The position numbers were made by a program, and so were the translations under genes. DNA of 33,701 bases from an uncultured Caulobacteraceae bacterium (GTDB lineage: Bacteria > Pseudomonadota > Alphaproteobacteria > Caulobacterales > Caulobacteraceae): NCBI GenBank assembly GCA_903923135.1, contig CAIXWN010000122.1:1-33701 (forward strand). The letters run 5' to 3'. Positions 7,043-16,971 of the stretch are shown here, piece after piece (positions within the stretch are counted from its first letter, which is position 1; each line of letters starts with the position of its first letter). The notes under the pieces were generated by a model, which saw only the letters and a program-made list of their open reading frames with translations, did not search any database and was not told the origin of the DNA.

Positions 7043-9391
7043 ATGGTCGAGCCCCGGGACCGCTATGTCGCCCTGCTCACGTCGAAGAGCTTCAATGGCG
7101 TCGATTTCGTCGCCGTCGACCCGGTCCATCCGCGTCTGCTGCGCGTCCACTTCATCAACGCCGTCCCGGTCGCCGCCCCGGGGGTCTCGGCGACCATCAC
7201 CGGCGGCGACCGCCTGCCGGTGGTTCCGGTGGAGGCGATCGACAACACCGCCGACTGGAGCTTGGACGCCGAGGGGCGCCCGATCCTCGCCCTGCGAGCC
7301 CGGGTCGAGGGCGATTTCTCGACCTATCGCCTGACGGTGAACGCCGATGCGCTGGACATCGCCTACGCCAGCACGACCTTCGCCTTCAGGGTCAATTGCC
7401 CAAGCGACTTCGACTGCGCCCCCGCGCCCCTGGCCTGTCCGCCGGACGACACCGTGGTCCCGCCGATCGACTATCTCGCCAAGGACTTCCAGAGCTTCCG
7501 CGCCGCCCTGATGGATTTCTCCGCCCTGCGCTACCCCGCCTGGGTCGAGCGCTCGGAGGCGGATGTCGGCGTCATGTTCCTTGAGGCGCTTTCGGCCGTG
7601 GCCGACGACCTCAGCTACTATCAGGACCGCGTGGCCGCCGAGGCGACACTGGAGACCGCCACCCAGCGAAGCTCCCTGGTCGGCCTCGCCCGCCTGGTCG
7701 ACTATGAGCCCCGGCCGGCCGTCAGCGCCACAACCCTCCTGCAGCTGACGGTGAGCGGACCGGGGCTGATCGCGCCCGGCTCGCGGGTTTTCGCCGCCTC
7801 GCCGGATGGCGGTCGAGTCCCGTTCGAAGTCGGCGCCGGTCTGAACGACACCTCAGCCTATCCGGTCTCCGACCTGTGGAACTTCGGCGCCGCGCCCTAC
7901 TGGTTCGACGACCGTGACCAGTGCTGGCCCGCGGGAGCGACCGATCTGTGGCTGCAGGGAAAGGGCTATGGCTTCGCTACCGGTCAGGCCCTGCTGATCC
8001 AGACCGATCTGCCTGGCGACAGCCAGAGGCGGGTGGTGCATCTCACCGCCCCGGGCCACGAGGCGACGGACCCGATCTTCGGCGATGTCCCGGTGACCCG
8101 GATCCAGTGGCGGATCGACGAGGCCCTCGACCGCGCGATAGACCTGACGCGTACGGTCGTTGGCGGCAATCTCGTACCGGCCACCCAGGGGGCCAGGGTC
8201 GAGGAGACCTTCGCCATCGGCTCCGCGCCGTCCAACGCCCCGGACGCCGCCCTGGCCCTGGCGCGCCGCGGCCCGAATAGCGACGCAGCCACGCCTAACT
8301 GGGTGTTCCGTCACCCCCTGGGACAGTCGCCGCTGGCCTGGCTGGCGGCCGCCGAACCCGCCGCGGCGGCGGCGCCGGAGATCAGCGTGATGCAGATCCA
8401 GCCGGAGGCGCGCGCCTGGACGTTTACACCGGTCTTCTGGAAGGCGGAGTCGACCGATCTGGCGGTCTATGTCGATCCCGTCGCCTGGCGGCCGGTGGCC
8501 TTCTCCCCGAGCGGCGCCCCGACGCACCACGACATCGATGGCGACGCCGGCGCCACCCTGCGCTTCGGCGATGGCGTGTTCGGCGCCGCGCCGGCCGAGA
8601 AGGACCTGTTCCGGGTCACTTACCGGGTCGGGGTCGGGGCGGCCGGCAACGTCGCGGTCGACACCATCACCCAGATCGATGCCGGAGGGGGGCTGATCGT
8701 CGGCGTACGCAATCCCTTCCCGGTCATCGACGGCGCCGACGCTGAGACGCGCGATCACATCGCCCGAATGGCGCCCCAGGCCTTCCGCGCCGTTCAGTTC
8801 CGCGCCGTCCGGTCGGAGGACTACCAGGCCGCCGCCGAGAGCCTGCCCTGGGTTCAGAAGGCCGGAACCTCGTTCCGCTGGACCGGCAGCTGGCTGACGG
8901 TCTTCACCGCTGTCGACCCTCTCGGGTCGGAACAGATCGGCCTGGACCAGGAGGTCGCGCTCGTGGATCTGCTCAACCGGCGCCGACTGGCCGGCTACGA
9001 GTCCTACGCGCCGGCCCCCGCCTATGTCTCCCTCGACCTGAAGATCGAGGTCTGCGCCGAGGAGGGCTGGCTCGACGGCGACGTGGAGGCCGCTGTTCTG
9101 GATCGCCTTGGCAACGCCACGCGCGAACCGGGCTCCGCGGGGTTCTTCTTCGCCGACAGGTTCACTTTCGGCACTCCGCTCTATCGCAGCCGCCTCGAGG
9201 CGGCGATCCAGGCTGTTCCGGGCGTGTTGGGCGTCAGCGCCATCACCTATCGCCGGCGCGGCGGCTTCGCCGGCTTTGTCGACCTGCCTGAAACCATCGC
9301 CCCCTCAACCCGGCAGATCCTGCGCGTCGACAATGATCCCAGCTGGCCCGAGCGCGGTACGATCCGGGTGATTGTGGAGGACGGTCGATGA
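7043..9391 (+). CDS. Baseplate J-like wedge protein 1 (Pvc11-like)
   Basis: The 782-aa product begins MVEPRDRYVALLTSKSFNGVDFV. Residues about 140-230 (IDYLAKDFQSFRAALMDF, ALSAVADDLSYYQDR, LVGLARLVDYEPRPA) match the conserved core of the 'putative baseplate assembly protein' family of eCIS and actinobacterial/cyanobacterial tail-like loci. Residues from about 556 to the end (VIDGADAETRDHIARMAPQ, VRSEDYQAAAESLPWVQKAG, YRSRLEAAIQAVPGVLGV) are the gpJ/gp6-type C-terminal wedge region. It should form wedges around the hub together with the next gene's product. The stop overlaps the next ATG by four bases (9388-9391). Confidence 0.9.
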   Translation: MVEPRDRYVALLTSKSFNGVDFVAVDPVHPRLLRVHFINAVPVAAPGVSATITGGDRLPVVPVEAIDNTADWSLDAEGRPILALRARVEGDFSTYRLTVNADALDIAYASTTFAFRVNCPSDFDCAPAPLACPPDDTVVPPIDYLAKDFQSFRAALMDFSALRYPAWVERSEADVGVMFLEALSAVADDLSYYQDRVAAEATLETATQRSSLVGLARLVDYEPRPAVSATTLLQLTVSGPGLIAPGSRVFAASPDGGRVPFEVGAGLNDTSAYPVSDLWNFGAAPYWFDDRDQCWPAGATDLWLQGKGYGFATGQALLIQTDLPGDSQRRVVHLTAPGHEATDPIFGDVPVTRIQWRIDEALDRAIDLTRTVVGGNLVPATQGARVEETFAIGSAPSNAPDAALALARRGPNSDAATPNWVFRHPLGQSPLAWLAAAEPAAAAAPEISVMQIQPEARAWTFTPVFWKAESTDLAVYVDPVAWRPVAFSPSGAPTHHDIDGDAGATLRFGDGVFGAAPAEKDLFRVTYRVGVGAAGNVAVDTITQIDAGGGLIVGVRNPFPVIDGADAETRDHIARMAPQAFRAVQFRAVRSEDYQAAAESLPWVQKAGTSFRWTGSWLTVFTAVDPLGSEQIGLDQEVALVDLLNRRRLAGYESYAPAPAYVSLDLKIEVCAEEGWLDGDVEAAVLDRLGNATREPGSAGFFFADRFTFGTPLYRSRLEAAIQAVPGVLGVSAITYRRRGGFAGFVDLPETIAPSTRQILRVDNDPSWPERGTIRVIVEDGR

Positions 9392-11829
9392 CCTTTCCCG
9401 TCTGTCCCTGCGACGGGGATGCGCCCGCCATGCCGGTCAATCCACCGCAGCAGGACCACATCGCGTTCCGGTCCGGCGATTTCGCGACGTTTCGCCGCGC
9501 GGTTCTGACGCCAGTGGCGGGCGAGCGCTCGTTGACTGCCTGGCGACCACAGGGCCAGGGCGACCTGGCGGTCATGATGGCCGAATGGTTCGCCTACCTC
9601 GGCGATATCCTGACCTTCTATGACGAGCGCATCGCCAACCAGGCCTATCTGCGCACGGCCGATCTGGACGCCAGCGTCCGTCGCCTGATCCAGGTCCTGG
9701 GCTATCGTCCGCGGCCGGCGATCGGCGCCACCGGGGTGCTTGCGGCGCTCGTCACCGCCGGACAGAGCACGGTCTTGCCGCGTGGCCTGCAGATCCAGAG
9801 CAAGCCCGGTCCGGGTCAGGCTCCGCAGACCTTCGAACTGTCGGCGGACACGACGATCGGCCCTCCCGACCAGGTCGCCGCCACGCTGCCGCCGAGCCTG
9901 CTGGCCCCGATCAGTGATTTCCGCTTCCTCTACCTCAGCCTGGGCCTCGAATACGCCGCGCCGGCGGGCCTTCACGGCAAGTTCCGTCGCGCGGGCGGGA
10001 GCTATCATCCGGTTCCGATCGGTTTCGGCGCGTCCGCCGCCAACTACGGCCTGCTGCTGCAGGGCGCGGTAACGACGGTCGATCCCGGCGCCCGGCTGCT
10101 GCTGCGCCCCCGTGACTCCGCGCTCGGCCCGCCGATGCTGGCGACCGTCACCCAGGCGACGATCCAGCCCGCCCCCGGCGGCGGCCAGCAGACCTCCCTG
10201 GCTCTGGACATCGCCGCCACGCCGCCCGCGTCGCTCGCCGCCGTTGAGGCCAGCCTGGAACGTCCAAACCAGACCGCCAGCCTGTGGAGCCTCTACGCCG
10301 GCGGCGCCGAGGGCAAGACGCTGCACCTGTCCAGTCTGACGCGTCAGGTGCGGCCCGGCGCCTGGATCCTCATCACCGGCCCGGCCTTCCCCGCCTTCCT
10401 GGCCAAGGTCAGCGCCACGGCCGACGCCATCTGGGACGCCAACAGCCCCGCGGTCACGGACCATCCCCTTCCGATCCCGCATACGGTCCTGACCCTGGCG
10501 GCGTCGCCGTCGGGCGGCTGGCCGAGCGACCTTGGCGACCTCAGCGTGGCGTTCGACTGGATCAGTGTCGGCAAGCTGCTCGATCAGCCCCCGAGCGCCT
10601 GGAGCGGGACCCCCACGGCCCTGGTCGCCGCCGGCCCGGCGCGCTTCCCGGTCACCGGCGGCGCGCAGGTTCTGGTGCAGGACGGCAGCGGGGCTGGGGT
10701 GCTGGCCACGGCCAGTTCGGCGGGTGATTTCAACCTGCAACTGGGCGGTTTCGCCGCTCCGACGGCCACGCTGCAGCCTCCGCTCTCGGTCCTGTACAAT
10801 CCGTTGCCGGTGACCCGAGGCAAGACGATCTCCCGCGAGATCCTCGGCGGCGGTGACGCCACCCGGCCCGGCCAGAGCTTCACCCTGGCCCAGTCGCCGG
10901 TGACCTACCTGCAAAAGGGCGCCGCGTGGGCGAGCACCGTCGCCGTGACGGTCAATGGCGAGCCGTGGACCGAGGTCGCCAGCTTCTACGGTCAGGGCCG
11001 GGACGTCCAGGTCTTCGTCACCCGCGAGGACGTTAACGGGCAGACGCACCTGGACTTCGGCGACGGCGTCAACGGCGCGCGTTTGCCCACCGGGGTGAAC
11101 AATGTGGTGGCGACCTATCGCATCGGCGCCGGAGCCGCCTCGCCCCCGGCCGGTAAGCTGACGGTGATCGCCCAGTCGTTCCCCGGACTTCGGGCCGTTC
11201 TCAACCCTGTCGCCGTCGGCGGGGGCGCCGAAGCGGACCCGCCGGACCAGATCCGCCGCTACGCGCCCCGCTCCGTGCTGGCGTTCGGCCGCGCCGTTTC
11301 GGTGTTCGACTATGAGGCGCTGGCCGCCCAGGCGCCGGGCGTCGGCCGGGTCCGCGCCGTCTGGGCCTGGAACGATCTGCGTCAGCGCACTCTGGTTACG
11401 GTCTATGTCGGCGACGACGCCGCAGCGGTCGCGTCGGCCCGGGCCGTCCTGGCCGCGGCCGGAGATCCCAATCGCCCCGTGCAGGTGCTGCAGGCGGCCG
11501 CCGTCCCGGTCAGGCTGACGCTCAGCCTCCTGGTGGCGACCGGCTGGGACGCCGATGCGATCGTCGCCCAGGTCATCGCGGCCCTGGTCGATCCGGCCCG
11601 GGGGGTGTTCTCCAGTCGGAACCTCCCCGTCGGACGGCCGGTCTTTGATAGCCAGATCGAACGCGCCGTTCTGGAGGTTCCCGGGACGGTGGCGCTGACG
11701 GCGGCCGGGTTCACCGCCGACGACCTTCCCGACGCGGGGCCGATTCATGCGCCCGGCGAGGGCGGGTACTTCGACCTCGCCGTTTCGGACATCAACATCG
11801 TCACGGAGGCGGACTGCCATGGCGGATGA
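9388..11829 (+). CDS. Baseplate J-like wedge protein 2 (Pvc12-like)
   Basis: This is an 813-aa protein and a distant paralogue of the preceding one. Residues about 48-125 (DLAVMMAEWFAYLGDILTFY, RTADLDASVRRLIQVLGYRPRPAI) are the same core helix pattern. Residues from about 540 (HLDFGDGVNGARLPTGVNNV) and 615 to the end (IRRYAPRSVLAFGRAVSVFD, YEALAAQAPGVGRVRAVWAW) are the gpJ-like region. Contractile baseplates commonly pair two gp6/J-like subunits, so the two tandem genes likely form the heteromeric wedge. The middle is larger and more variable than in protein 1. The C-terminal coding bases overlap the next gene's start by 11 bases. Confidence 0.9.
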   Translation: MTFPVCPCDGDAPAMPVNPPQQDHIAFRSGDFATFRRAVLTPVAGERSLTAWRPQGQGDLAVMMAEWFAYLGDILTFYDERIANQAYLRTADLDASVRRLIQVLGYRPRPAIGATGVLAALVTAGQSTVLPRGLQIQSKPGPGQAPQTFELSADTTIGPPDQVAATLPPSLLAPISDFRFLYLSLGLEYAAPAGLHGKFRRAGGSYHPVPIGFGASAANYGLLLQGAVTTVDPGARLLLRPRDSALGPPMLATVTQATIQPAPGGGQQTSLALDIAATPPASLAAVEASLERPNQTASLWSLYAGGAEGKTLHLSSLTRQVRPGAWILITGPAFPAFLAKVSATADAIWDANSPAVTDHPLPIPHTVLTLAASPSGGWPSDLGDLSVAFDWISVGKLLDQPPSAWSGTPTALVAAGPARFPVTGGAQVLVQDGSGAGVLATASSAGDFNLQLGGFAAPTATLQPPLSVLYNPLPVTRGKTISREILGGGDATRPGQSFTLAQSPVTYLQKGAAWASTVAVTVNGEPWTEVASFYGQGRDVQVFVTREDVNGQTHLDFGDGVNGARLPTGVNNVVATYRIGAGAASPPAGKLTVIAQSFPGLRAVLNPVAVGGGAEADPPDQIRRYAPRSVLAFGRAVSVFDYEALAAQAPGVGRVRAVWAWNDLRQRTLVTVYVGDDAAAVASARAVLAAAGDPNRPVQVLQAAAVPVRLTLSLLVATGWDADAIVAQVIAALVDPARGVFSSRNLPVGRPVFDSQIERAVLEVPGTVALTAAGFTADDLPDAGPIHAPGEGGYFDLAVSDINIVTEADCHGG

Positions 11830-14137
11830 CGGCTATGTCGCCTGGTATCAGGCCAGGCTCTGGCAGCTTCTGCCGGGGGTCTATCGGTCGCTCGACACGC
11901 CCGACGGGGCCGGCCCGCTGCGCGAGATCGTCGACCGGATCGGCGGCGAACTGGCCACTCTGCGGCGGGGCATGGACCGCCTCTGGGCCAACCAGTCGAT
12001 CGAGACCTGCGATGACTGGGCCATCCCCTACATCGGCGACCTGTTGGCCACGCGGCTGGTTAGTTGCATGGACGCCCGCGCCCAGCGGGTCGACGTGGCC
12101 AAGACCATCTACTACCGGCGCCGGAGCGGCACGCTTGGCCTGCTCGAGGAACTGGCCGCCGACATCGCCGGTCGGGACGCGCGGGCCGTGGAGTTCTTCC
12201 GCCGCTTGGGACGCACGCGCCACCAGTTCGATCCCGCCATCCGACTCGACCCGCCGGGCGGGCCGCCGGCGTCGGCCATCGTCGAGGGATTGATCGGCGC
12301 CAGTTCGGGCTCGCCGGCCGGCGGCTTCGCCGATCTGCGAAACCGCTACGCCGCGGGCAACAGCGGCGGCCCGTTCGACGAATTCGCCCACACCGCCGAT
12401 CTTCGCCGCGGCGGCCAGTCCAGCGGCTGGCACAACATCTCGCACCTGGGCGTGTTCATCTGGTGGCTCTACGCCCACCCGATCGCCGGGGCGACGCCGG
12501 TGAGCAACGGGCAGCCCAGCCCATGCTTCTCGTTTGATCCCTCCGGGCGGCGGGTTCCGCTGTTCGCCCGCTCCAACCGCAACGGCTCCGGGGCGGCCAC
12601 CGGCTATGGCGAGGACTGGCTGTCTCCGGACGAGTGGGATCTGCCCGGGCGGATACGGGAGAGCCTGTGGAAAGCCTATCCGGACGCCCTCTATCCGGTG
12701 TCTCTGGCCGTGGAACTCGGGGGCGGCGCCGCGCCCGCCCCTCTGCCGAGAAGCGATCTGACGGTCCATCCCGAGCGCGGCCTTTTCAGCTTCACCGGCG
12801 CCCCGCCGGATGGCCAGTTGGTGACCGCCTGTCACTTCGGCTTTTCCTCACGGATCGGCGCCGGCGGCTTCGACGAGCGCATCCTGGAGAAACTCGAGCA
12901 GCCGGCCCTCCTTGCAACCGTCGGCGGCGGCGCCGGCCTGGATGCGGCCCTCGCGGCCGTCACCCAGTCCGGAACCGTGGAGATCGCCGATTCCCTGACC
13001 TATCCCGGCGTCGCGGCCGATCTGACGCTGCCGCCCGCGCCGACGCCCCCTGCCGCGAGCGTGGTGCAGCTGCGGGCCCGCAACGCCCAGCGCCCGGTGA
13101 TCCGCTGGGCCGGCGGAGGCGCGACCTGGACGATCACCGGGAACGGCGGCAGCCTGATCCTTCAGGGCCTCTGGCTCCAGGGGGCCGATCTGGTCCTGGC
13201 CGGCCGGTTCGACACCGTCCGCCTGCGCGTGATGACCCTCGACCCGGGAACAGCCGGGCAGGGCGGGCCCCTCTTCGACGACGCCATCGATGGCATGCCC
13301 CTGGCGCCGACCACCCTTTGGATCGAGGGGACCGTGCAGACCCTGATCCTGGAACGATGTGTCACCGGCCCGGTGCGCACACGCAACGGCGGAGCGGTGG
13401 AGACCCTGTCCGCCACCGACTGCATCATCCAGGGCCTGGCGGGTCACGCCATCGAACCGTCGGCGCCCATTCTTGACCCTGCGGCTCTGGCCGAGGCCTG
13501 GAAGGCGCAGAGCGACCCGACGTCCGCGGCGATTGTCGCGACGCTGCCGCAGGCCGTGCTCGATGACCTGGCGGCCTATTGGCCCGGCGCCGCCCCGCCC
13601 GCCGGCCTCGTCGCCGGCATGGCCACAGCGCTAGCCGGCCTGGACCGGGCGGCCATGGAGACGGCCTATCCCCTGGCGCTGGCCGATCTGGCGCTGGGCG
13701 CGTCGAGCGGAGAGGTGCAGCTGGCGCGCTGCACGGTGCTTGGCCGCACGGCCGCCCACCGCCTCAGCGCCAGCGAGTGCATCCTCGACGAGGTGGCCCA
13801 GGTCGAGGACAGCCAGCACGGCTGCGTGCGCTTCAGCGCCTACGCTGATGGCAGCCGGCTGCACGCACCCTTTCGGTCAGTGCGGGTTCCCGCGCGTGGT
13901 CCGATGTTCCGCAGTCGCCGGTTCGGCGAGCCCGACTACGCCCGTCTCTATCGACTGGCGGACGCCGCGATCCTGGGCCGGCAGGCCGGCGACAGCATCC
14001 TGGCCGGAGCCCGAAATGAATCCGAGATGGGGGCCTTCGCTCTCGAGGCCATTTCCCTGAAGCGGCGCGGTCTGGCGCTGAAATACGAAGAGTACACACC
14101 GCTCGGCGTCTATCCGGTGTGGATAGATGCAGACTAG
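11819..14137 (+). CDS. Tail-protein-I-like wedge protein with long C-terminal beta-helix-like extension
   Basis: I use ATG 11819 (MADDGYVAWYQARLWQLLPG), inside the end of the previous gene, because the tail-protein-I signature begins at once. The product is 772 aa. Residues about 10-140 (LPGVYRSLDTPDGAGPLREI, LWANQSIETCDDWAIPYIGD, KTIYYRRRSGTLGLLEELA) match the phage tail protein domain that follows the J-like genes in such loci. From about residue 400 the sequence becomes short strands and turns (VIRWAGGGATWTITGNGGSL, LILERCVTGPVRTRNGGAVE, GEVQLARCTVLGRTAAHRLS), suggesting a right-handed beta-helix. That would make it a baseplate protein with a built-in fibre or surface-binding part. N-terminal call strong; C-terminal fold inferred. 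Confidence 0.82.
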   Translation: MADDGYVAWYQARLWQLLPGVYRSLDTPDGAGPLREIVDRIGGELATLRRGMDRLWANQSIETCDDWAIPYIGDLLATRLVSCMDARAQRVDVAKTIYYRRRSGTLGLLEELAADIAGRDARAVEFFRRLGRTRHQFDPAIRLDPPGGPPASAIVEGLIGASSGSPAGGFADLRNRYAAGNSGGPFDEFAHTADLRRGGQSSGWHNISHLGVFIWWLYAHPIAGATPVSNGQPSPCFSFDPSGRRVPLFARSNRNGSGAATGYGEDWLSPDEWDLPGRIRESLWKAYPDALYPVSLAVELGGGAAPAPLPRSDLTVHPERGLFSFTGAPPDGQLVTACHFGFSSRIGAGGFDERILEKLEQPALLATVGGGAGLDAALAAVTQSGTVEIADSLTYPGVAADLTLPPAPTPPAASVVQLRARNAQRPVIRWAGGGATWTITGNGGSLILQGLWLQGADLVLAGRFDTVRLRVMTLDPGTAGQGGPLFDDAIDGMPLAPTTLWIEGTVQTLILERCVTGPVRTRNGGAVETLSATDCIIQGLAGHAIEPSAPILDPAALAEAWKAQSDPTSAAIVATLPQAVLDDLAAYWPGAAPPAGLVAGMATALAGLDRAAMETAYPLALADLALGASSGEVQLARCTVLGRTAAHRLSASECILDEVAQVEDSQHGCVRFSAYADGSRLHAPFRSVRVPARGPMFRSRRFGEPDYARLYRLADAAILGRQAGDSILAGARNESEMGAFALEAISLKRRGLALKYEEYTPLGVYPVWIDAD

Positions 14138-14154
14138 AGGCAAGGATACACGCC

Positions 14155-16968
14155 ATGGCCAGTGATCGCGCCCGGATCAGCTTCGATCCAACCCGCGACT
14201 ATCGCGCTGTCGTCGCCCAGCAGGGTCGCGTGACGCTTGAGGCTGATGTCAATGAGGCCTCCGTCCTCCAGAGCGAGGCCCTGCGCCTGGAAACCATCGA
14301 TATCGTCGGCCCGGCGGGCACGCCGGACAATGGCTACGCGGTGACGCCCGGGGGCAGTGCTGACCAGAGCGTGGTGGCGGCCGGGATCTACTATCTCGGC
14401 GGCTGGCGCCTGTCGCTGGTTCACGACGTAACCATCGGCGCCCAGCCGGACTGGCTGGACCGGCCTGCGCCGTCGGAGAACCAGGGTGGAAACAGCGTCG
14501 TCAGTCTGCTCCTGACCGAACAGAGCGTCGGCGCCGTGGAGGATCCGGCGCTGCGCGAGGTGGCCCTGGGCGGGCCGGACTCCGCGGCCCGGTTGCGCCT
14601 CATGCAACACATCCTGGTGCTGCCCATGGACGGGGCGACCTGCGCCGACGGCGCCGCCCGGGCGGCCAGCGCGCTCGCCGCCGACGGCGTGAGTCTCGAC
14701 CCCTACAGCTATGAGTTGCTGTCAGGAGCCACGCTGCAGGTCGGCTTCACCCCAGGCGGCCCGCCCCCCGACGCCTGCAGCCCCGCCGCGGCGGGGGGCT
14801 ATCTGGGGGCTGACAACCAGCTGATCCGCGTCACCGTCAGCGCCTTCGATCCCAAGGCCAACACCGGCGCTCTGCTGTGGGGCTGGAACAACGCCTCGAT
14901 CCTGTATCGGGCCGCTTTCACCGACAAGGTTGCCGGCGTGCTGACGTTGGCCGGCGCGCCGCTCGATCAGGAACACGCTCCACAACTGGGCCAGGCGGTG
15001 GAAATCCTGCGCAGCCGCGCCGACCTGGGCGACGGCGCCTATGTCGCGGCGGATTCCGGCTTCGTGACCACGGTGACGCAAGCCTATTCCTTCGACACGG
15101 GGACCCTGACCGTCGCCGACATCGCCGATCTGCCTCCCGAATATCTGACCGATCCCAATCCCCTGTTTGTCAGGCTGTGGCAGGGGATCGCGCCGTTCAC
15201 CGCCGGTCAGCCGGCGCCGCTGGACACGGTCAGCGGACTGACCGTCACCGTCAGTCTGAAGGCGCTTCCCGGCCAGATCGCCGCCAGGCCGTTCTGGCGG
15301 TTCGCCGTGCGCCCGGACACGCCGGTGCAGGTCTATCCGGCAAGGTATCTGCAGGCGCCCCAACCGCCGGACGGGCCGCGCCAATGGCTGTGCGACCTGG
15401 CCGTCGTCGGCGGGGTCGGCGACGGACTGGGGCTGCTGGCCGACTGTCGGCCGACCTTCACCGCCCTGACCGAGCAGACCGGCGGCTGCTGCGGCCTGAC
15501 CCTCGACCCGGCCGGCGTGCAGGCGCGCGGCGGGCTGCAGGCGGTGGTCGACTCCCTTGCCGGCGGTCCCGCCGTGCTCTCGCTCAAGTCCGGAACCTAT
15601 CCCCTGTCGGCGCCGCTGGTGCTCACCGCCCGCCATGGCGGGTTGACCATCGAGGGCTGCGCGGCCGGCGTCATCTTCAGAGCGGCGGGCGAAGGCCTCG
15701 CTGTCTTCGCCTTCGGCCTGGTGATCGTCGACGCCGCCGTGGCTGTCGCTGTCCGGGGCGTCGCCTTCGACGTGCCGTTCACGCCTGCGGTCGGGGCGGC
15801 GACGACGGGCGGGCAGGGCGGCGTGGTCGTCGGGCTTCTGGCGGTCAACACCACCCGGCTGACCATTGAGGATTGCCGCTTCAGTATCCGCGACGTCGCC
15901 CCCGGCGCCTTCGGCGGGGGAGTGACCGTTCTGGGGCGGACGCTGGACCTGACCATCCGCGGTTGTGTCTTCCGGGGGGCTGCGGTGGTGGACGGGACGC
16001 TCGTCTGCGGCGTGATGGCCACGGTCAATGTCCAGACGGTCAGCACCTCGCTTAGCGAGATCGACATCACCGACAACGAGTTCCAGTCGCTGACCGCGGG
16101 TGTCTTCGCCTATGCGCGGTTGGGCGAGGTGCGCTGTGCAGGCAATCGGGTCCGGGGTTGCGTGACCGGATTCTATTTCGCAGACGTGCGTCTTGGCGCC
16201 GCCGGGGCGTTCGCCAAGCAGGCCCTGAACGCCGGACCGTCCGATGGCGGCAATCTCGGCCAACCTGTGCAGGCGGCCTTCAACGCGCCGTGGCTGGCAA
16301 TGAGCGCCCAGAGCCAGGCGCCATTCTTTGCCCGGGCGGCGCAGCCGGCGCCGGAGATCTCGCCGGTCGTTGACGAGGTTCTGCTTCAGGACGTCGCTTC
16401 CCGGGGCTCGGCCATCTACGACGAGATCGCCGGGCATGCCTCGGGCCTTCGTATGCGCATGACGGGCGAGCGGCCGGCCGCCGCCCAGGTCGCGCCAGGC
16501 CCGTCTCCCTACGCCGCGGCCTTGGATCAGGTGAACATCCTGTCGCTCGCGGCCGAGGTCGCGCCGGCTGTCGCGTCGACGGCGGCGCTCCATCTGCAGG
16601 ACAACGACATCACCCTGCTCAGCGCCGGGCCGAACGCCGCCCCGGGTGTCGGCGTCGGCGTGCTGTTCTCGCCCAAGGACGCCGGGGCCATGTTGCAGCT
16701 CAACGGCAACCGCATCCTCTGTCAGGACACGCGCACCTGCGCCGCGGCGGCGCTGTTTCCGGGCTTCGCCACGGTGACCGGCAATCTGCTGTTGCAGCCG
16801 GCGGGAATTCCGGGGGTGGCCGGCAGCGCCGCGTTGATTGTGCTCACCCTCGCGACGGCGTTGAGCGCCATCACCGGCAACGTCGTCCGCTCCGGCGCCG
16901 TGATACTGCCCGCCCGCATCGCGCCCGCGCCGACGGCGGACTGGTCCTTCTTCAACACCGAGGGCTGA
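14155..16968 (+). CDS. DUF6519-type protein with right-handed beta-helix (tail-fibre/spike candidate)
   Basis: The start at ATG 14155 is supported by the Shine-Dalgarno-like AGAGGCAAGGA at 14136-14146 and by the family's opening RARISFDPTRDYRAVVAQQG followed by RVTLEADVNEA. Length is 937 aa. Residues 1-440 hold the DUF6519-like region with repeated beta-sandwich segments. Residues about 440-685 are a clear right-handed beta-helix (TRLTIEDCRFSIRD, LDLTIRGCVFRGAAVV, ITDNEFQSLTAGVFAYARLG), and a second set of rungs appears at about 800-900 (LHLQDNDITLL, LQLNGNRILCQDTRTCAAAA). Such proteins lie after the tail-I gene in eCIS loci. The role is presumed to be surface attachment at the baseplate periphery. 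An enzymatic lyase role is possible, but no catalytic motif is evident. Confidence 0.8.
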   Translation: MASDRARISFDPTRDYRAVVAQQGRVTLEADVNEASVLQSEALRLETIDIVGPAGTPDNGYAVTPGGSADQSVVAAGIYYLGGWRLSLVHDVTIGAQPDWLDRPAPSENQGGNSVVSLLLTEQSVGAVEDPALREVALGGPDSAARLRLMQHILVLPMDGATCADGAARAASALAADGVSLDPYSYELLSGATLQVGFTPGGPPPDACSPAAAGGYLGADNQLIRVTVSAFDPKANTGALLWGWNNASILYRAAFTDKVAGVLTLAGAPLDQEHAPQLGQAVEILRSRADLGDGAYVAADSGFVTTVTQAYSFDTGTLTVADIADLPPEYLTDPNPLFVRLWQGIAPFTAGQPAPLDTVSGLTVTVSLKALPGQIAARPFWRFAVRPDTPVQVYPARYLQAPQPPDGPRQWLCDLAVVGGVGDGLGLLADCRPTFTALTEQTGGCCGLTLDPAGVQARGGLQAVVDSLAGGPAVLSLKSGTYPLSAPLVLTARHGGLTIEGCAAGVIFRAAGEGLAVFAFGLVIVDAAVAVAVRGVAFDVPFTPAVGAATTGGQGGVVVGLLAVNTTRLTIEDCRFSIRDVAPGAFGGGVTVLGRTLDLTIRGCVFRGAAVVDGTLVCGVMATVNVQTVSTSLSEIDITDNEFQSLTAGVFAYARLGEVRCAGNRVRGCVTGFYFADVRLGAAGAFAKQALNAGPSDGGNLGQPVQAAFNAPWLAMSAQSQAPFFARAAQPAPEISPVVDEVLLQDVASRGSAIYDEIAGHASGLRMRMTGERPAAAQVAPGPSPYAAALDQVNILSLAAEVAPAVASTAALHLQDNDITLLSAGPNAAPGVGVGVLFSPKDAGAMLQLNGNRILCQDTRTCAAAALFPGFATVTGNLLLQPAGIPGVAGSAALIVLTLATALSAITGNVVRSGAVILPARIAPAPTADWSFFNTEG

Positions 16969-16971
16969 CGG

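Noticed and set aside
9247-11820. 857-codon minus-strand ORF opposite the second baseplate gene
   Set aside because: Low-complexity Arg/Gly/Gln/Asp-rich translation with no recognisable motif; the plus strand carries a recognisable J-like protein.
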